Assembly: GCF_003075415.1 (NCBI RefSeq)
Contig: NZ_QDAH01000004.1
Coordinates: 176,872-240,871 of the forward strand
Source of the DNA: Microvirga sp. KLBC 81
GTDB lineage: Bacteria; Pseudomonadota; Alphaproteobacteria; Rhizobiales; Beijerinckiaceae
Direction of reading: 5' to 3'
DNA length: 64,000 bases
Under the pieces are notes generated by a model. It searched no databases. It was given only the letters and a program-made list of their open reading frames with translations, and had not been told where the DNA came from. Positions 8,667-17,914 of this stretch are shown here, piece by piece; position 1 is the stretch's first letter, and each line of letters begins with the position of its first letter. Position numbers and translations under genes: made by a program.

Positions 8667-9061
8667 TCGGCGGATTTTAAACGGGCTGGCGAAGCGGCAC
8701 AGGTAGACCAACTCACAGCCGCAGAGCCATCAGTTCTGGTCGAACGGTGACTTGCTCCAGCCGATCCGGACTGCACCCATGCGGACCTCGGGTGCACCGC
8801 CTCGATTCATCATGGGGCCGTTTTAGATACGGCAGGCCAGTGCAGGTAAGCGCTTCAGGGGCAGGGACCATACGGGCATGATCCCTCCAGGGGGTGACGG
8901 TCAGCCTCCCGGTTTTGAAAGGGCCTGAGCCACGGTCGTCCAGGCCGCGCCGATCGGTAGGGTAGGGCTCAGCAGATGGCGCCCAGGGTCCCCGTCAGAA
9001 CCACAGTGCGAACGATGAGGAGCGCGAGTCGCTCCATGGTGACTGTTTCGACTTCGCTCGT
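8667..9061. other. Intergenic region
   Basis: No gene seen. A 7-bp inverted repeat (TGCACCC at 8772-8778 with GGGTGCA at 8790-8796) is followed some bases later by GTTTTAG and could be a weak terminator for the regulator gene. Confidence 0.4.
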
Positions 9062-9469
9062 CTAATCAGGGAAAGGCAATGGCGGGTCGATTTCCAGAGG
9101 AACATGGCCGTCCTGACACGCACCGTCGTCGGGAAACCCGAGGCGTGCACAAGGACCGGACATAAGAGGGTTTGAGGTTCGCCTATATGCCTCTTCAAGC
9201 GCCTCAATCCTCACGACGGGACTGATGGGCCAGCCAGAGGTAATCAGCCGGATCCGAGGCCGATCGAAGGATGTACTATGGAAGGCGAGGGTGAAATCGG
9301 TGGGTTCTGTTCCGATTTCTCTTGAGAGATGAGAGATGACAACAGGCTGAGGGGCCAGACCGCATCGTTCGTTTGTCAAGTCGAGGGCAGGCAGGAGGTT
9401 TTTGCTGAGAACGCTGGGGCGATCACTGTGACGCGCGGAGCAGATGATAACCTCCTTGGGATCTAACAT
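9062..9469 (-). CDS. Doubtful hypothetical protein
   Basis: 135 residues if the ATG at 9469 is used. Composition is plausible for a soluble protein (SWPISP-like and RIEALEEAYRRTSNPLM segments) and the frame is clean, but there is no ribosome binding site and no recognised domain. It is kept as a low-confidence gene because nothing else explains the stretch. Confidence 0.3.
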   Translation of the reverse strand: MLDPKEVIICSARHSDRPSVLSKNLLPALDLTNERCGLAPQPVVISHLSREIGTEPTDFTLAFHSTSFDRPRIRLITSGWPISPVVRIEALEEAYRRTSNPLMSGPCARLGFPDDGACQDGHVPLEIDPPLPFPD

Positions 9470-9549
9470 AGGAATAGACTGTTGACTATTTGTGTGGTGT
9501 GCTCAAGTCACACAAAAATCGCTGCTGCTAGACGAGGGAGGCGTTTCTC

Positions 9550-9723
9550 ATGTGGACCCTGTACGGTTCGATCGCGATTGGCGGGGTGCTTCTGGCGTTC
9601 GCTCCGCCCAAGGATGTGGTGGAGCAGAAGAGTGTCGCCCACGAGGTGGCCTTCATGCTCACGTGGCCCTTCTACCTCCTGCTCGATATTTTCGTGCAGT
9701 CCAGGCGCAGGAGACGTCCATAG
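9550..9723 (+). CDS. Small membrane protein
   Basis: 57 residues, with a strong ribosome binding site (GAGGGAGG) seven to eight bases before the ATG. Sequence begins MWTLYGSIAIGGVLLAFAPP; a second hydrophobic segment (VAFMLTWPFYLLLDIFV) is followed by a very basic end (QSRRRRRP). Two short helices with a cytoplasmic basic tail are likely. Function unknown. It lies next to TadE, in the opposite orientation. Confidence 0.65.
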   Translation: MWTLYGSIAIGGVLLAFAPPKDVVEQKSVAHEVAFMLTWPFYLLLDIFVQSRRRRRP

Positions 9724-9931
9724 CCTCGGAAGGTCCAGAGGCGATCACACGTTCTGGCGATCGATTGCAGTGGCTGACTTGCGCGCGTAGCGCAAGTCGT
9801 GCGGATGCCAGTGAGCGGGACATTGCCGGCCGTTAGCACTCCAGCCCGTGTCCGGAAAGGACGGCTCTCCGGCCACTGCATACACCATAGGTCTAAGTCG
9901 CATTCAGGGTGCCGGGTCGCCTCATCATGAT

Positions 9932-10576
9932 TTAGGTCCCCACGCCTGGTGGTCCGAACGACTCGCTCGTCAGCCGCGTCGTGGCTGGGGTGTAGAACCC
10001 ATCGGGCTGGCCGCTGCACTCAGGGGGTGGGGGTGGGTTGATGAAAGCCGGAATGAAGCCGTCGAGGAACGTGAACTGAAGCCGTTTGCAAATTGTCACC
10101 GTGACCCGCACCGGCGGACCGCCGGGCCGCCCCACGAAGCCAAGGGCGTATTCTGAGGAATCGAACGTCTGATAGGTGACAGTGACCTCGCTGGCTTGCA
10201 GGGTGGGAAAGGCCCGTTGCATCTGCGGTATGATCTGGGAAAAATCGCAGCCGACGGTTCCTGACTTGCAAATGTAGGATGTGCCGGGGGCAGGCTTGCA
10301 TCCTCCCGCCACAATCTCGCAGCTCTCTCCAATGGTATCTGGTACCCACCATCCGATGCTTGCCAGATCTGTTCGAAGAGTTGTGGACACAGGCTGGTTA
10401 ACGACTGCCCATCGGGCGCCGAGTTGAGCCGCCTTGGTGGCGGCATTCGCTTGGAACAGAAACAGCCCTATCTCGATGGCCCCCACGGTTAGTAACAGGA
10501 CAAGCGGGAGCACAATAGCCATTTCGACCATTGCCGCGCCCGCCGTGTCGCGAAGCGTCATTCTGATCTGTCGCAT
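9932..10576 (-). CDS. tadE: TadE-like minor pilin / pilus assembly protein
   Basis: 214 residues from ATG 10576 (GTG 10591 is an alternative). The N-terminus has TAG/AAMVEMAIVLPLVLLL: a prepilin-like cleavage site with Glu at +5 followed by a membrane helix, as in TadE. The rest is an extracytoplasmic domain with several Cys (GESCEI, GGCKPAP, SYICKS, GCDF) that could form disulfides, and a C-terminal Pro-rich stretch (INPPPPPECS). TadE and TadF are processed minor pilins needed for Flp pilus assembly in Aggregatibacter. It is divergent from the TadG gene and separated from it by 0.8 kb. Confidence 0.85.
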   Translation of the reverse strand: MRQIRMTLRDTAGAAMVEMAIVLPLVLLLTVGAIEIGLFLFQANAATKAAQLGARWAVVNQPVSTTLRTDLASIGWWVPDTIGESCEIVAGGCKPAPGTSYICKSGTVGCDFSQIIPQMQRAFPTLQASEVTVTYQTFDSSEYALGFVGRPGGPPVRVTVTICKRLQFTFLDGFIPAFINPPPPPECSGQPDGFYTPATTRLTSESFGPPGVGT

Positions 10577-11404
10577 TCTGATCCCCAGCACTTTCCACGT
10601 AGGAAAGCATGCTCAGAGAGCAGTTTCCAGCGCACTACCCCATTCGATCAAGAGGCTAATTCTTATGAGGCATTCACGCGACCATCGGGCGTATCAAAGG
10701 TGCCACCAGTACATTCCCGACCCGATGGCACCCTCCGGCATCGGACGTTACCTCGGGGGATCAGCAGTCAAAAGCATTTTGCCTGAGGACCAGCATTGCC
10801 CTAATCAGTCCTGATCCTGAACCAGTGACGCTTACGTTCATCCAGTTACAGCATCGGACCCACAAGTGGATTTGCACTTTTGGGGCTCATCCGATGCTTT
10901 CTCCTTGAATGAGAGCATCGGCACAGGAGCTTGCCCGCGTGACCATGTCTTCATTCGCCGACAGCCAGTGCTTTGCGGTTGAGGCGCCTCATCCCCCAAA
11001 CGGAGCGGGGCACGCCCTGGATTGTTGGGACAGTGATCGTTGTGCAGTAACGGAGTGCTGGGTGCTAAGGCCACCTCCTCACTGGATGTAAGCGCGCTGC
11101 TGACGTGCATTGAGCGCGCGCCTACGCGAGAGTGCTCAAATTACCGACGCAGGGCTTTTTGCTGTTGTGCCTCTCCTGCGGGTCCGCCCTGCGATGCTCT
11201 TCAAGCACACTAGATGTTGCACCTCAGTTCCCCGTGCTGGTGAAAGATCTGCGCTGCGTCTTATCTGTCCCTCATCTTTAGGGGACCTGCAGGGCGAGAT
11301 ACTATTCTTCTGGGCAGGGGCTATCATCCTTCGGAGGTAGCCGTGCCGAATTGCAAATACCCATCCTCCATGGAATCAATAGGGCATCATTCTTAGGGGG
11401 CTTC
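10577..11404. other. Divergent intergenic region between tadE and tadG
   Basis: No gene supported; short frames lack ribosome binding sites. It contains one extragenic palindromic element (10851-10920) and presumably the promoters of both flanking genes. Confidence 0.5.
10851..10920. repeat. Extragenic palindromic repeat, partial copy
   Basis: Starts GCATCGGACCC, contains a segment related to AAGTGGATTTGCACTTTTG, then CATCCGATGC and a short spacer before GAGAGCATCG. The same motif recurs near 32918, 48554 and 53588, so this is a dispersed repeat that folds into a hairpin. Confidence 0.75.
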
Positions 11405-12829
11405 ATGAGCAAGCAATCACTTATGCGCCGGCTCGCTCGTGACGAGAGAGCGGCGGTGATCGTCTGGTTTGCGTTTACACTCCCGGTCATCCTCGGCATG
11501 TTTGCGCTTTCGCTCGATCTCGGGCGATACACGAGCATGCATACCGAGTTGAAGGACATGGCCGATGCCGCCGCTCTTGCGGCGGCAAATGCTTTGGATG
11601 GAACCGATACGGCCATCCAGAAGGCCGATGCGGCTGCCGCTGCGGTGGTCAACAATTCCAAGTTTGCTGATTCCTGGGGGGATGGAGCTCGTATCAGCCT
11701 CGTCTATGCCTCAAGTTACGACAATCTCGGAGCGGGGAACTACCTCGCTAAAGGGGTTGCCGCCGACGAGAAAAAGGCCGCATGGGTCCAGGCCATCACC
11801 AACGTCGGAACTGTGAACGGTCTGATCATCCAGGTGCTCGGTGGTGACCCGACCATGACGGCCAGCGTCCGATCAACGGCCGGCACGCAAACAGTAGCAT
11901 GTGCCGTTCAGCCGCTCTTCATGTGCCTGCCGTCGGGTGGCACCACCTTGACACCGGGCACGATGGTCCGGGTCAGGGAGCAGCCGGGCAGCCAGTGGGG
12001 GCCCGGCAACTTCGGTCTTCTTGATCCTCCCAATGCAGCCCCAAACCAGAAAAATGACCTGTTGCAACATGGGCTTGCCGCAAGCTCCCCAAATGTGTGC
12101 TACGTCAATGCTCTGACGCCGGCACAAGGTGGCCAAGCAGGCAAGGTGAGAGAGGCGATCAACGCCCGGTTCGACATTTGGGATAACAACCCGGATGCAG
12201 ACGTCCGAATTCCGCCAGGCCCAAACAACTTCAAGGGGATTGCACCTCAAAATAACAGTGCTTGCGTCAAATCCATTCCCATCGACCCTTATCCACGCAA
12301 TGGCGGCGTCATGCCGCGCGACAGCTGCTTCCCCGACGGATGCAACGGCCCTTATGGTAACGGTGACTGGCAGGCGGGAGCTGCGACTTACTGGTCCACT
12401 CATCACACGACAGCTTATCCCGGCTTTGCGACACGCTTCGCAATGTACATGGCCGAACTGGGTCTCGACGCAGACGGTAATGCTCTGGAATCCGGTCAGC
12501 CCGCTCTCAAACCATCGGATCCCGAATACCTAACGATGGGGCCTGTTTGCGCTGCTCAGAGGGGTATCACCGGTCCGACAGGAACCTGGGAACGGCGCGT
12601 CATCTATGCTGCGATGATCGATTGTGTGGTGCATGCCGATTGGCTGGTGGGCAATTCGACGAAATCGCCAATCAAGGATGCGGACATCGGCCAGTTCTTT
12701 CTGACGGAGCCAACCGAACAGGGGCAGGAAGTCTATATGGAATTCATCAAGCGGATCACCAAGGACGACGACGAGGGTAAGCTTCACGCGATCGTTCAAC
12801 TTTACCCGAACCCGCAAGATGGAAATTAG
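11405..12829 (+). CDS. tadG: TadG-like pilus assembly protein
   Basis: 474 residues from ATG 11405, preceded by TAGGGGGC. The N-terminus is typical of TadG: basic start, then VIVWFAFTLPVILGMFALSLD as a membrane helix, LGRYTSMHTELKDMADAAAL and an Ala-rich helix. The remainder is a large extracytoplasmic domain with paired Cys (residues around FMCLPS, NVCYVN, SACVKS, DSCFPDGCNG, PVCAAQ, MIDCVV). TadG is required for Flp pilus formation, with a role that is still poorly defined. The next gene overlaps its end by 11 bases, suggesting translational coupling. Confidence 0.88.
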   Translation: MSKQSLMRRLARDERAAVIVWFAFTLPVILGMFALSLDLGRYTSMHTELKDMADAAALAAANALDGTDTAIQKADAAAAAVVNNSKFADSWGDGARISLVYASSYDNLGAGNYLAKGVAADEKKAAWVQAITNVGTVNGLIIQVLGGDPTMTASVRSTAGTQTVACAVQPLFMCLPSGGTTLTPGTMVRVREQPGSQWGPGNFGLLDPPNAAPNQKNDLLQHGLAASSPNVCYVNALTPAQGGQAGKVREAINARFDIWDNNPDADVRIPPGPNNFKGIAPQNNSACVKSIPIDPYPRNGGVMPRDSCFPDGCNGPYGNGDWQAGAATYWSTHHTTAYPGFATRFAMYMAELGLDADGNALESGQPALKPSDPEYLTMGPVCAAQRGITGPTGTWERRVIYAAMIDCVVHADWLVGNSTKSPIKDADIGQFFLTEPTEQGQEVYMEFIKRITKDDDEGKLHAIVQLYPNPQDGN

Positions 12830-13241
12830 ACGGCACCATGTCATCGCCTTTGTGGTGCTTCAGGCGATGATCGCGGTCATTTGGGCCGTCGATGTATGGT
12901 CTCGAAAGCCATCCGGGTTCATCACAGCACAAGGCGCGCTGCTGTGCCCATCCCCGGACAGCTTGGAGTTTTCGGTCGTAAGGCCGAGCGTGGCTGATGC
13001 GCTCGGGTGCAAGGAGTTTCCCTGGGGTGTGCGCGTTTATCGTGCCGACGACACCAGCTTTGAGCCGCCCGGGGTTTGGAAGGTTTATCTTTACGAAAAG
13101 CTGGAGGCTGGAGTGCATGAACGGGCGTGGGGTCGACGCAGTGATTTCTTGATGCCGGATGGATCCGTGATCATTGAGGGGGCGACAGTGCAAATCCACG
13201 CGCGTGTCCCTAGTTGCAGCAAGCCACAGGAGTGTAGGTGA
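12819..13241 (+). CDS. Hypothetical single-pass membrane protein coupled to TadG
   Basis: 140 residues, beginning inside the last codons of tadG. An N-terminal helix (about 7-24: HVIAFVVLQAMIAVIWAVDV) anchors a small extracytoplasmic domain with Cys at LLCPS, LGCKEF, VPSCSKPQEC. No family recognised. Its position between TadG and the prepilin peptidase suggests a pilus role; the Cys pattern parallels that of the neighbouring TadG and TadE and hints at disulfide-stabilised partners, which is inference. Confidence 0.7.
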   Translation: MEIRRHHVIAFVVLQAMIAVIWAVDVWSRKPSGFITAQGALLCPSPDSLEFSVVRPSVADALGCKEFPWGVRVYRADDTSFEPPGVWKVYLYEKLEAGVHERAWGRRSDFLMPDGSVIIEGATVQIHARVPSCSKPQECR

Positions 13242-13422
13242 AAGCGTTGTCAGTCGCGCGGTGTGACCAGCGCCGATGCTGGCATCGAGAGTCAGTCGTA
13301 GCAAGTTTCGACCATCAGATTACAATCTCGACGGCCGTACTACCATTGCCTGTTGTTCATCGCTCCTATCAAAATGGCCTTTCAGATAGGCTTGGGGCTA
13401 GTAGATTGAAGAGGTAAAGATC

Positions 13423-13935
13423 GTGGCGCAAATAACTCTCTTCCTGTTTCCGGCCATCATGGCTTTTGCAGCAGCCAGTGACCTTCTCACCATGAAAATC
13501 CCGAACTGGCTGACAGGGGGGCTCGTACTTGCGTTTCCCCTTGTGGCCCTTCTCACCGGCTTGGATTTGTCGACCCTCCTGTACCATGTCTTGGCTGGTG
13601 TCATCCTGCTCGCGGCGGGAATGGCGATGTTCGCGCCCGGATGGATGGGGGGCGGCGATGCGAAACTCCTCGCTGGAGTGGCGCTGTGGTTCGGACTGAG
13701 TTCTGCGCTTGTGAATTTCCTGCTGATTGCAGCTATAGCAGGCGGTGCGCTAACCCTCGCTTTTCTCGCAATGCGCAGTATTCCGCTTCCCGCTTTCACA
13801 CTGACTTGGGATTGGTTGCAGCGACTTCACAATAAGAAGTCAGGCATCCCTTACGGAATTGCGCTCGCGAGTGCCGGGCTGGTTGTCTACCAGGACTCAG
13901 GAATAGGGCGGTCACTCATCAGCCTTGCGGGCTAA
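13423..13935 (+). CDS. cpaA: Prepilin peptidase CpaA/TadV
   Basis: 170 residues; GTG start at 13423 after GAAGAGG. A type 4 prepilin peptidase of the short TadV/CpaA kind: several membrane helices and both catalytic aspartates, the first in AASDLLTMKIPNWL (D20) and the second in the GGGDAKLL motif (D79; GxGD signature). It cleaves the leader of Flp and of TadE-type pseudopilins on the cytoplasmic side of the inner membrane. Substrates in the window are the pilins at 17614 and 879 and the TadE proteins at 9932 and 33907. Confidence 0.92.
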   Translation: MAQITLFLFPAIMAFAAASDLLTMKIPNWLTGGLVLAFPLVALLTGLDLSTLLYHVLAGVILLAAGMAMFAPGWMGGGDAKLLAGVALWFGLSSALVNFLLIAAIAGGALTLAFLAMRSIPLPAFTLTWDWLQRLHNKKSGIPYGIALASAGLVVYQDSGIGRSLISLAG

Positions 13936-14737
13936 CATGTCCTGAGGCTGATGCATCGATGGGACTTTTGGTCCGTTGGGAAGCGAACTGGTTGGGCGGG
14001 TGGAGGATGTCGCGCTGGTCGGAGACAGCTTAATTGGGCAATTGGCTCTGAAAATCCGGAGTCGTGAGCCGTCTAGTATTAGCGTTTGTAGACTACGTGC
14101 CTGGAGCCGCAGTGGCCGGGTCGTCGATGACCTGGACAAAGGTAAAGCACCGACTACGGCATTATTTAACACGAGCGGGACAGCTTTTTGCCTGCGGTGA
14201 GTGTGGACGAATAGTGTGCCGTGCATCATCAGGTCTCGATTACGTCTCGGGAGCCACGGGCATTGAAAGCGACGTTGTTGTGGGACGGACCGATCGCGCT
14301 TCCGCATCAGTACCGGGGTATCTCAGTGGCAGCCTACCACAGGAGTCGCGTGTATCTGCCTGAGTTCCCGCATGTCTCATGTCCCAATGCGCATGCGGAG
14401 TATAGATCATGATGAGGTCGTTATTGTCCGCGCCCGAGACCGCCTTCAGGATGCGGTTCCGTACGCTGGTCGTGGGCGAAAACAAAGAGTGCTGATGGCA
14501 GATCGTAGACCAAGTAACAATGGTTGGAGATAATGTTTCAGGAGACCGGGCGCCACGGAAGCATCTCGTTCACTGCGGGATGGTTACTCACTTCCGGCAT
14601 GCCGCAGAGGCATTCGGCACCTGCAGCGCAAAAACGCGTGCAGGCCGCTCGACGGGTGATCATGCATAAAATCCTCCCACGTGCGAGAGGTCGCCTGTCA
14701 GCTCAATGTTAACGACAGTCTTTCACAGAGGCTCGAG
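13936..14737. other. Gene-poor region between cpaA and the cpaC block
   Basis: About 0.8 kb in which I find no gene on either strand. Frames here are short, lack ribosome binding sites and have uneven composition. It separates two convergent pilus gene blocks. Confidence 0.5.
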
Positions 14738-15085
14738 CTAACAAGGTTCAGCTGACGTGGCGGCGGCCGCTGGACCGTTGTTGATGTTGATTGTGGGGCT
14801 GCCAAATCCTCCGCCTTGCGCCCCGGAGTTATTGCCGCCGCGTGGTCCACACTCATAGCGGCGGACAGTACGGGCAATGCGTTCACCGCTGAACGCAATG
14901 TCCTTCTGGCGTGCATGGGGAGGCCAGGGGTCGGTCACATGGGTGACGACATTGGTCTGGACGGCTTCACCGGCACTAAAGGCAATGGTGTCCTTGCGGT
15001 CCATGTACTCTGAACACCCGGCAAGGCCGAGACCGCTGATGAGCACAGCAAGAGCAGTCAAACCTCGCACTTGATACCTCGTCAT
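14738..15085 (-). CDS. Small Tad-locus lipoprotein
   Basis: 115 residues. A lipoprotein signal ends in LGLAGC (Cys about 24). The mature part begins SEYMDRKDTIAFSAGEAVQT, then NVVTHVTDPWPPHA and a segment IAFSGERIARTVRRYECG, and ends in a Gly/Asn/Ala-rich tail. Small lipoproteins with a DPWP motif occur next to secretin genes of Tad loci. It occupies the place where CpaD (outer-membrane lipoprotein) is found in other species but is about half that length; whether it replaces CpaD is inference. It lies about 100 bases downstream of cpaC on the same strand. Confidence 0.75.
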   Translation of the reverse strand: MTRYQVRGLTALAVLISGLGLAGCSEYMDRKDTIAFSAGEAVQTNVVTHVTDPWPPHARQKDIAFSGERIARTVRRYECGPRGGNNSGAQGGGFGSPTININNGPAAAATSAEPC

Positions 15086-15187
15086 GGCCTTTGCCTTCCG
15101 TTTAGGTTCTCTTTCAGCCGCTCGGGTCTGGATTGTTCACGCTCAGCCGGCCTCTGGCGTCTCAGCCACCCGGAGGCAGGCATTTCC

Positions 15188-16729
15188 TTAGTTCTTGGCT
15201 CTAACGACCGGCACTGGATTCGCAGTCTTGACCTTCGCAAAGGCCGCTGGAGCAAGATCACCTTGTTGGGGCAGAATATGTCCGTAGGGCCCGGTCAACT
15301 TTGCGCCATTCGCTATGATCCACTGCTGGGTCGGCGACACGGCCGACGGCGTCACTGGCTTCTCAACCTCAAGCTTGCCCGTGATGAAAAGATCAGCATC
15401 GTTGGCGGGCACGGTCGTGTCGAGAGGCGACGCGATCAGGTCTCCAGGCTTGCCTGGCTTGACGAGATGCGGCGTCACGATGACAACGAGCTCAGTCTCG
15501 CGTGACTGGAACTGCGTGCTCCGGAACAAGGCTCCGAGGACCGGAAGGGAACCAAGCCAGGGGAGTTGCTCCACGTTGCGCTCAGTGATGTTCTGCAGCA
15601 ATCCGGCCATGGCGAAACTCTGGCCGTCGCGCAGTTCAACGGTCGTTCTGGCACTCCGAACCGTAATGCCCGGGATAGAAATTCCCGAAGTCTGAACTGC
15701 CAGCGTCGGATCGATGTCGCTGACCTCAGGGGCCAGTTCCAGATTGATCAGGCCGTTCGACAAAACGGTTGGTGTAAAATTGAGCCTGACGCCGAAGGGT
15801 TCGAACTGGACGGTGATCGTCGGAACGCCAGCCTGTGTCGTCGAGGCAACCGGGATCGGGATCTTGCCACCAGCGTGGAAGGTCGCGGTGCCGCCAGACA
15901 GCGCAACTAAGTTCGGCTCCGCGAGGCGGCGAACCAGCCCTTTGCTCTCGAGTGCGTCGATGTGCAGGTCCAGCATGCGTGAATTATTGGCGAAGCGAAG
16001 TAGGACATGCGCAAATGGTTGTGTGCCACCGATCAGTGTGGAGAGGAGATTACCTTCCTCGTCACGTCCTCCACGTCCGATAAATGCATCATTGCGACGC
16101 CCCAGATAATCTGAACGGATACCCAGATCTCGGCCGGCACTGCGGTTCACCTCAATGAAGCGCACCTTCAGCATGACCTGTTGCGGCGATGCGACTTTGG
16201 TCGCATTAATGACGCCGCCTGGTGATACGCTTCTGGCAATCTCAACGGCGCGATCCACGGCCTGGCTGTCAGCGGCTGTTCCTTCGAGGATCACTTGATC
16301 GCCACTGCCCCGGACCCGGATGCCGCCAGCGCCGCCGCCGGCATAGACCTTTTCAGCCACACTGGCGGTGTCGGGTCCGACCTCAACATCAACAACGGCG
16401 ACAACCTGTTTTCGCTCGTTCAAGATCGAAACGTTGGTCGTGCCAACCTTCTTACCCAGAATGTAGAGCGTCTGATCGCTCAACGGGATGACATCAGCAA
16501 TCTCCGTTGCGCCAACCAGAACATCCGTGAAGGGCTGCTCAATGCGCACCGTTTGAGATTTGTTGATAGGGACCCGCTTCCGAATCAAGTTGGCGCCGCC
16601 TGAAACCGTCTCTGGACGCCCCTGGGCATAGCTTGGTGCCGGGATCAGCAGAGATGAGCCGGTGATGACGCTGGCTGACAGCGCAAGGACAATTGCCGCA
16701 GCAAGTCTCGGTTTGTGCTTTGCAGCCAT
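15188..16729 (-). CDS. cpaC: CpaC/RcpA secretin of the Flp pilus
   Basis: 513 residues from ATG 16729 (ribosome binding site GTGAGGGGTGAC; a GTG four codons upstream overlaps it). Signal peptide of about 36 residues ending SYAQG. Then the short secretin N-terminal domain (about 45-110; SDQTLYILGKKVGTTNV), a BON-like domain (about 115-170) and the secretin beta-barrel domain (about 230-430) with LAEPNLVALSGGTATF, GGKIPIPV and VELRDGQSFAMAGLL. It forms the outer-membrane pore for the pilus. The C-terminal part after the secretin domain is Pro/Lys-rich. It is transcribed away from flp and leads into the small lipoprotein gene. Confidence 0.95.
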   Translation of the reverse strand: MAAKHKPRLAAAIVLALSASVITGSSLLIPAPSYAQGRPETVSGGANLIRKRVPINKSQTVRIEQPFTDVLVGATEIADVIPLSDQTLYILGKKVGTTNVSILNERKQVVAVVDVEVGPDTASVAEKVYAGGGAGGIRVRGSGDQVILEGTAADSQAVDRAVEIARSVSPGGVINATKVASPQQVMLKVRFIEVNRSAGRDLGIRSDYLGRRNDAFIGRGGRDEEGNLLSTLIGGTQPFAHVLLRFANNSRMLDLHIDALESKGLVRRLAEPNLVALSGGTATFHAGGKIPIPVASTTQAGVPTITVQFEPFGVRLNFTPTVLSNGLINLELAPEVSDIDPTLAVQTSGISIPGITVRSARTTVELRDGQSFAMAGLLQNITERNVEQLPWLGSLPVLGALFRSTQFQSRETELVVIVTPHLVKPGKPGDLIASPLDTTVPANDADLFITGKLEVEKPVTPSAVSPTQQWIIANGAKLTGPYGHILPQQGDLAPAAFAKVKTANPVPVVRAKN

Positions 16730-17613
16730 GTCACCCCTCACAGGTAGTCACAAAGGTTCTAGTTAATCGTTTTCTACTGGTCCCCTTAGGGCATAACAAG
16801 CGCGATGTTTAGGTTTGGTGAAGAGATCGTGGTCTTCGCGGACAACTGGGATCGAAATGCCACAGTATGCATAAACGGCTTGAACAGGCCGGCAACGATG
16901 TGTCGTGTCCAGAGATTTCTTGACGGCTGCAGCCACTATCCGCGGGACAACGGCTGAGAGTGCCAATTTATCACGTCAGCGCATGGATGGTGCCGGATCT
17001 GGGTGGCCCCGTGTGGATCTGAACTCTTGCTCAAGAGAACGGGAGCGATCTGCGGTCGTCCCATTCTCGTCAGGTGCGAGCCTGGTCCGGTCTAACACGA
17101 GAGATTGGCTATTCGGGATTCAGAGTGCAGGTGCTTGCGTACGCGAGACGGACAACTGAGGTTAAATGATAGAACTGATTGGGCGATTGGGCGTCCGTCA
17201 TTGAACTCCGTGTCCGGGTTCGTGGGTCAGAAGACTTCAACAGGATGTCTGCTGGCGAAGGTTCGAGAGAATCGGACGGCTAGCTTGTTGTGCGATGCTT
17301 CGCGGTGCCGAGCTGCGAGTGGCACCGCGTTTTTGAGCTTGAAGTTGGCGGTAGATCGTCTGTGGCTTTGCTCCCAGCCCAACTGGCAGGAGTACCTCCA
17401 AAGGAGATTTCCGCAGTGCGCGGCGCTGTTCTCGGCGTCCTATCCCAAAGTTTCCGGCTCTAACTCGCCCGTATAGTTCCGTACTTAGGAAGTATTAAAT
17501 CGGCCTGGTCCGAATTGACTCTCTTCGTGGTAAAGATTTTCCTAATTGCGTCGGGCCAAGATCGGTTCGAAGTAAAGGGCTAGGGGTTCTAGCTCAACAA
17601 GGGGAAGCTAGAT
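16730..17613. other. Long intergenic region between cpaC and flp
   Basis: Nearly 0.9 kb without a supported gene. It must carry the divergent promoters of cpaC and flp. It also contains an intrinsic terminator on the plus strand (17301-17334) with no gene upstream of it, which points to a possible small RNA in roughly 17160-17334. Confidence 0.5.
17301..17334 (+). terminator. Intrinsic terminator without an upstream gene
   Basis: Perfect 9-bp stem (CGCGGTGCC at 17301-17309 with GGCACCGCG at 17321-17329), 11-base loop, directly followed by five T. This is the cleanest Rho-independent terminator in the window. The nearest plus-strand gene upstream ends at 13935. Confidence 0.75.
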
Positions 17614-17784
17614 ATGACGAAGTTTATCAAAGGTTTTGTGCGCAATGAAGATGGTGCAACGATGGTCGAATACGGCCTGCTGGTCGGCCTGATCAGTATC
17701 GCTGCTCTCGCGACTCTTATTCTTCTTGGGCCAGAACTAAATGATATGTTCAATCGGGTCCTGGTGGCGCTGCAGGCCCTGTGA
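17614..17784 (+). CDS. flp: Flp pilin (major subunit)
   Basis: 56 residues; AAGGGGAAG lies upstream of the ATG. The short leader MTKFIKGFVRNEDG is followed by the cleavage site DG/ATMVEYGLLVGL (Glu +5, Tyr +6) and one hydrophobic helix, ending with NDMFNRVLVALQAL. Length and motifs are those of Flp/PilA major pilins of Tad systems. Two hairpins follow it before cpaB, an arrangement expected if the pilin must be made in excess over the assembly proteins. Confidence 0.95.
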   Translation: MTKFIKGFVRNEDGATMVEYGLLVGLISIAALATLILLGPELNDMFNRVLVALQAL

Positions 17785-17804
17785 TGCCTACCTAACTCCA
17801 AGAT

Positions 17805-17838
17805 GCACCCTGCTGATAATCCAGTCTAAGCAGGGTGC
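17805..17838 (+). terminator. Stem-loop after flp
   Basis: Perfect 10-bp stem, GCACCCTGCT (17805-17814) with AGCAGGGTGC (17829-17838), 14-base loop. No T tract, so it is more likely a partial terminator or an mRNA 3'-end stabiliser. Confidence 0.55.
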
Positions 17839-17869
17839 CTCCTCTGAATAACTCCGATTTAAGGGTGAC

Positions 17870-17890
17870 AATTGCTCGTACTGAGCAATT
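17870..17890 (+). other. Second stem-loop in the flp-cpaB gap
   Basis: 8-bp inverted repeat AATTGCTC / GAGCAATT with a 5-base loop, 25 bases before the cpaB start. It may be an operator or part of the cpaB leader. Confidence 0.5.
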
Positions 17891-17914
17891 TCAACTAACG
17901 CGCAAGAGGCAGCA

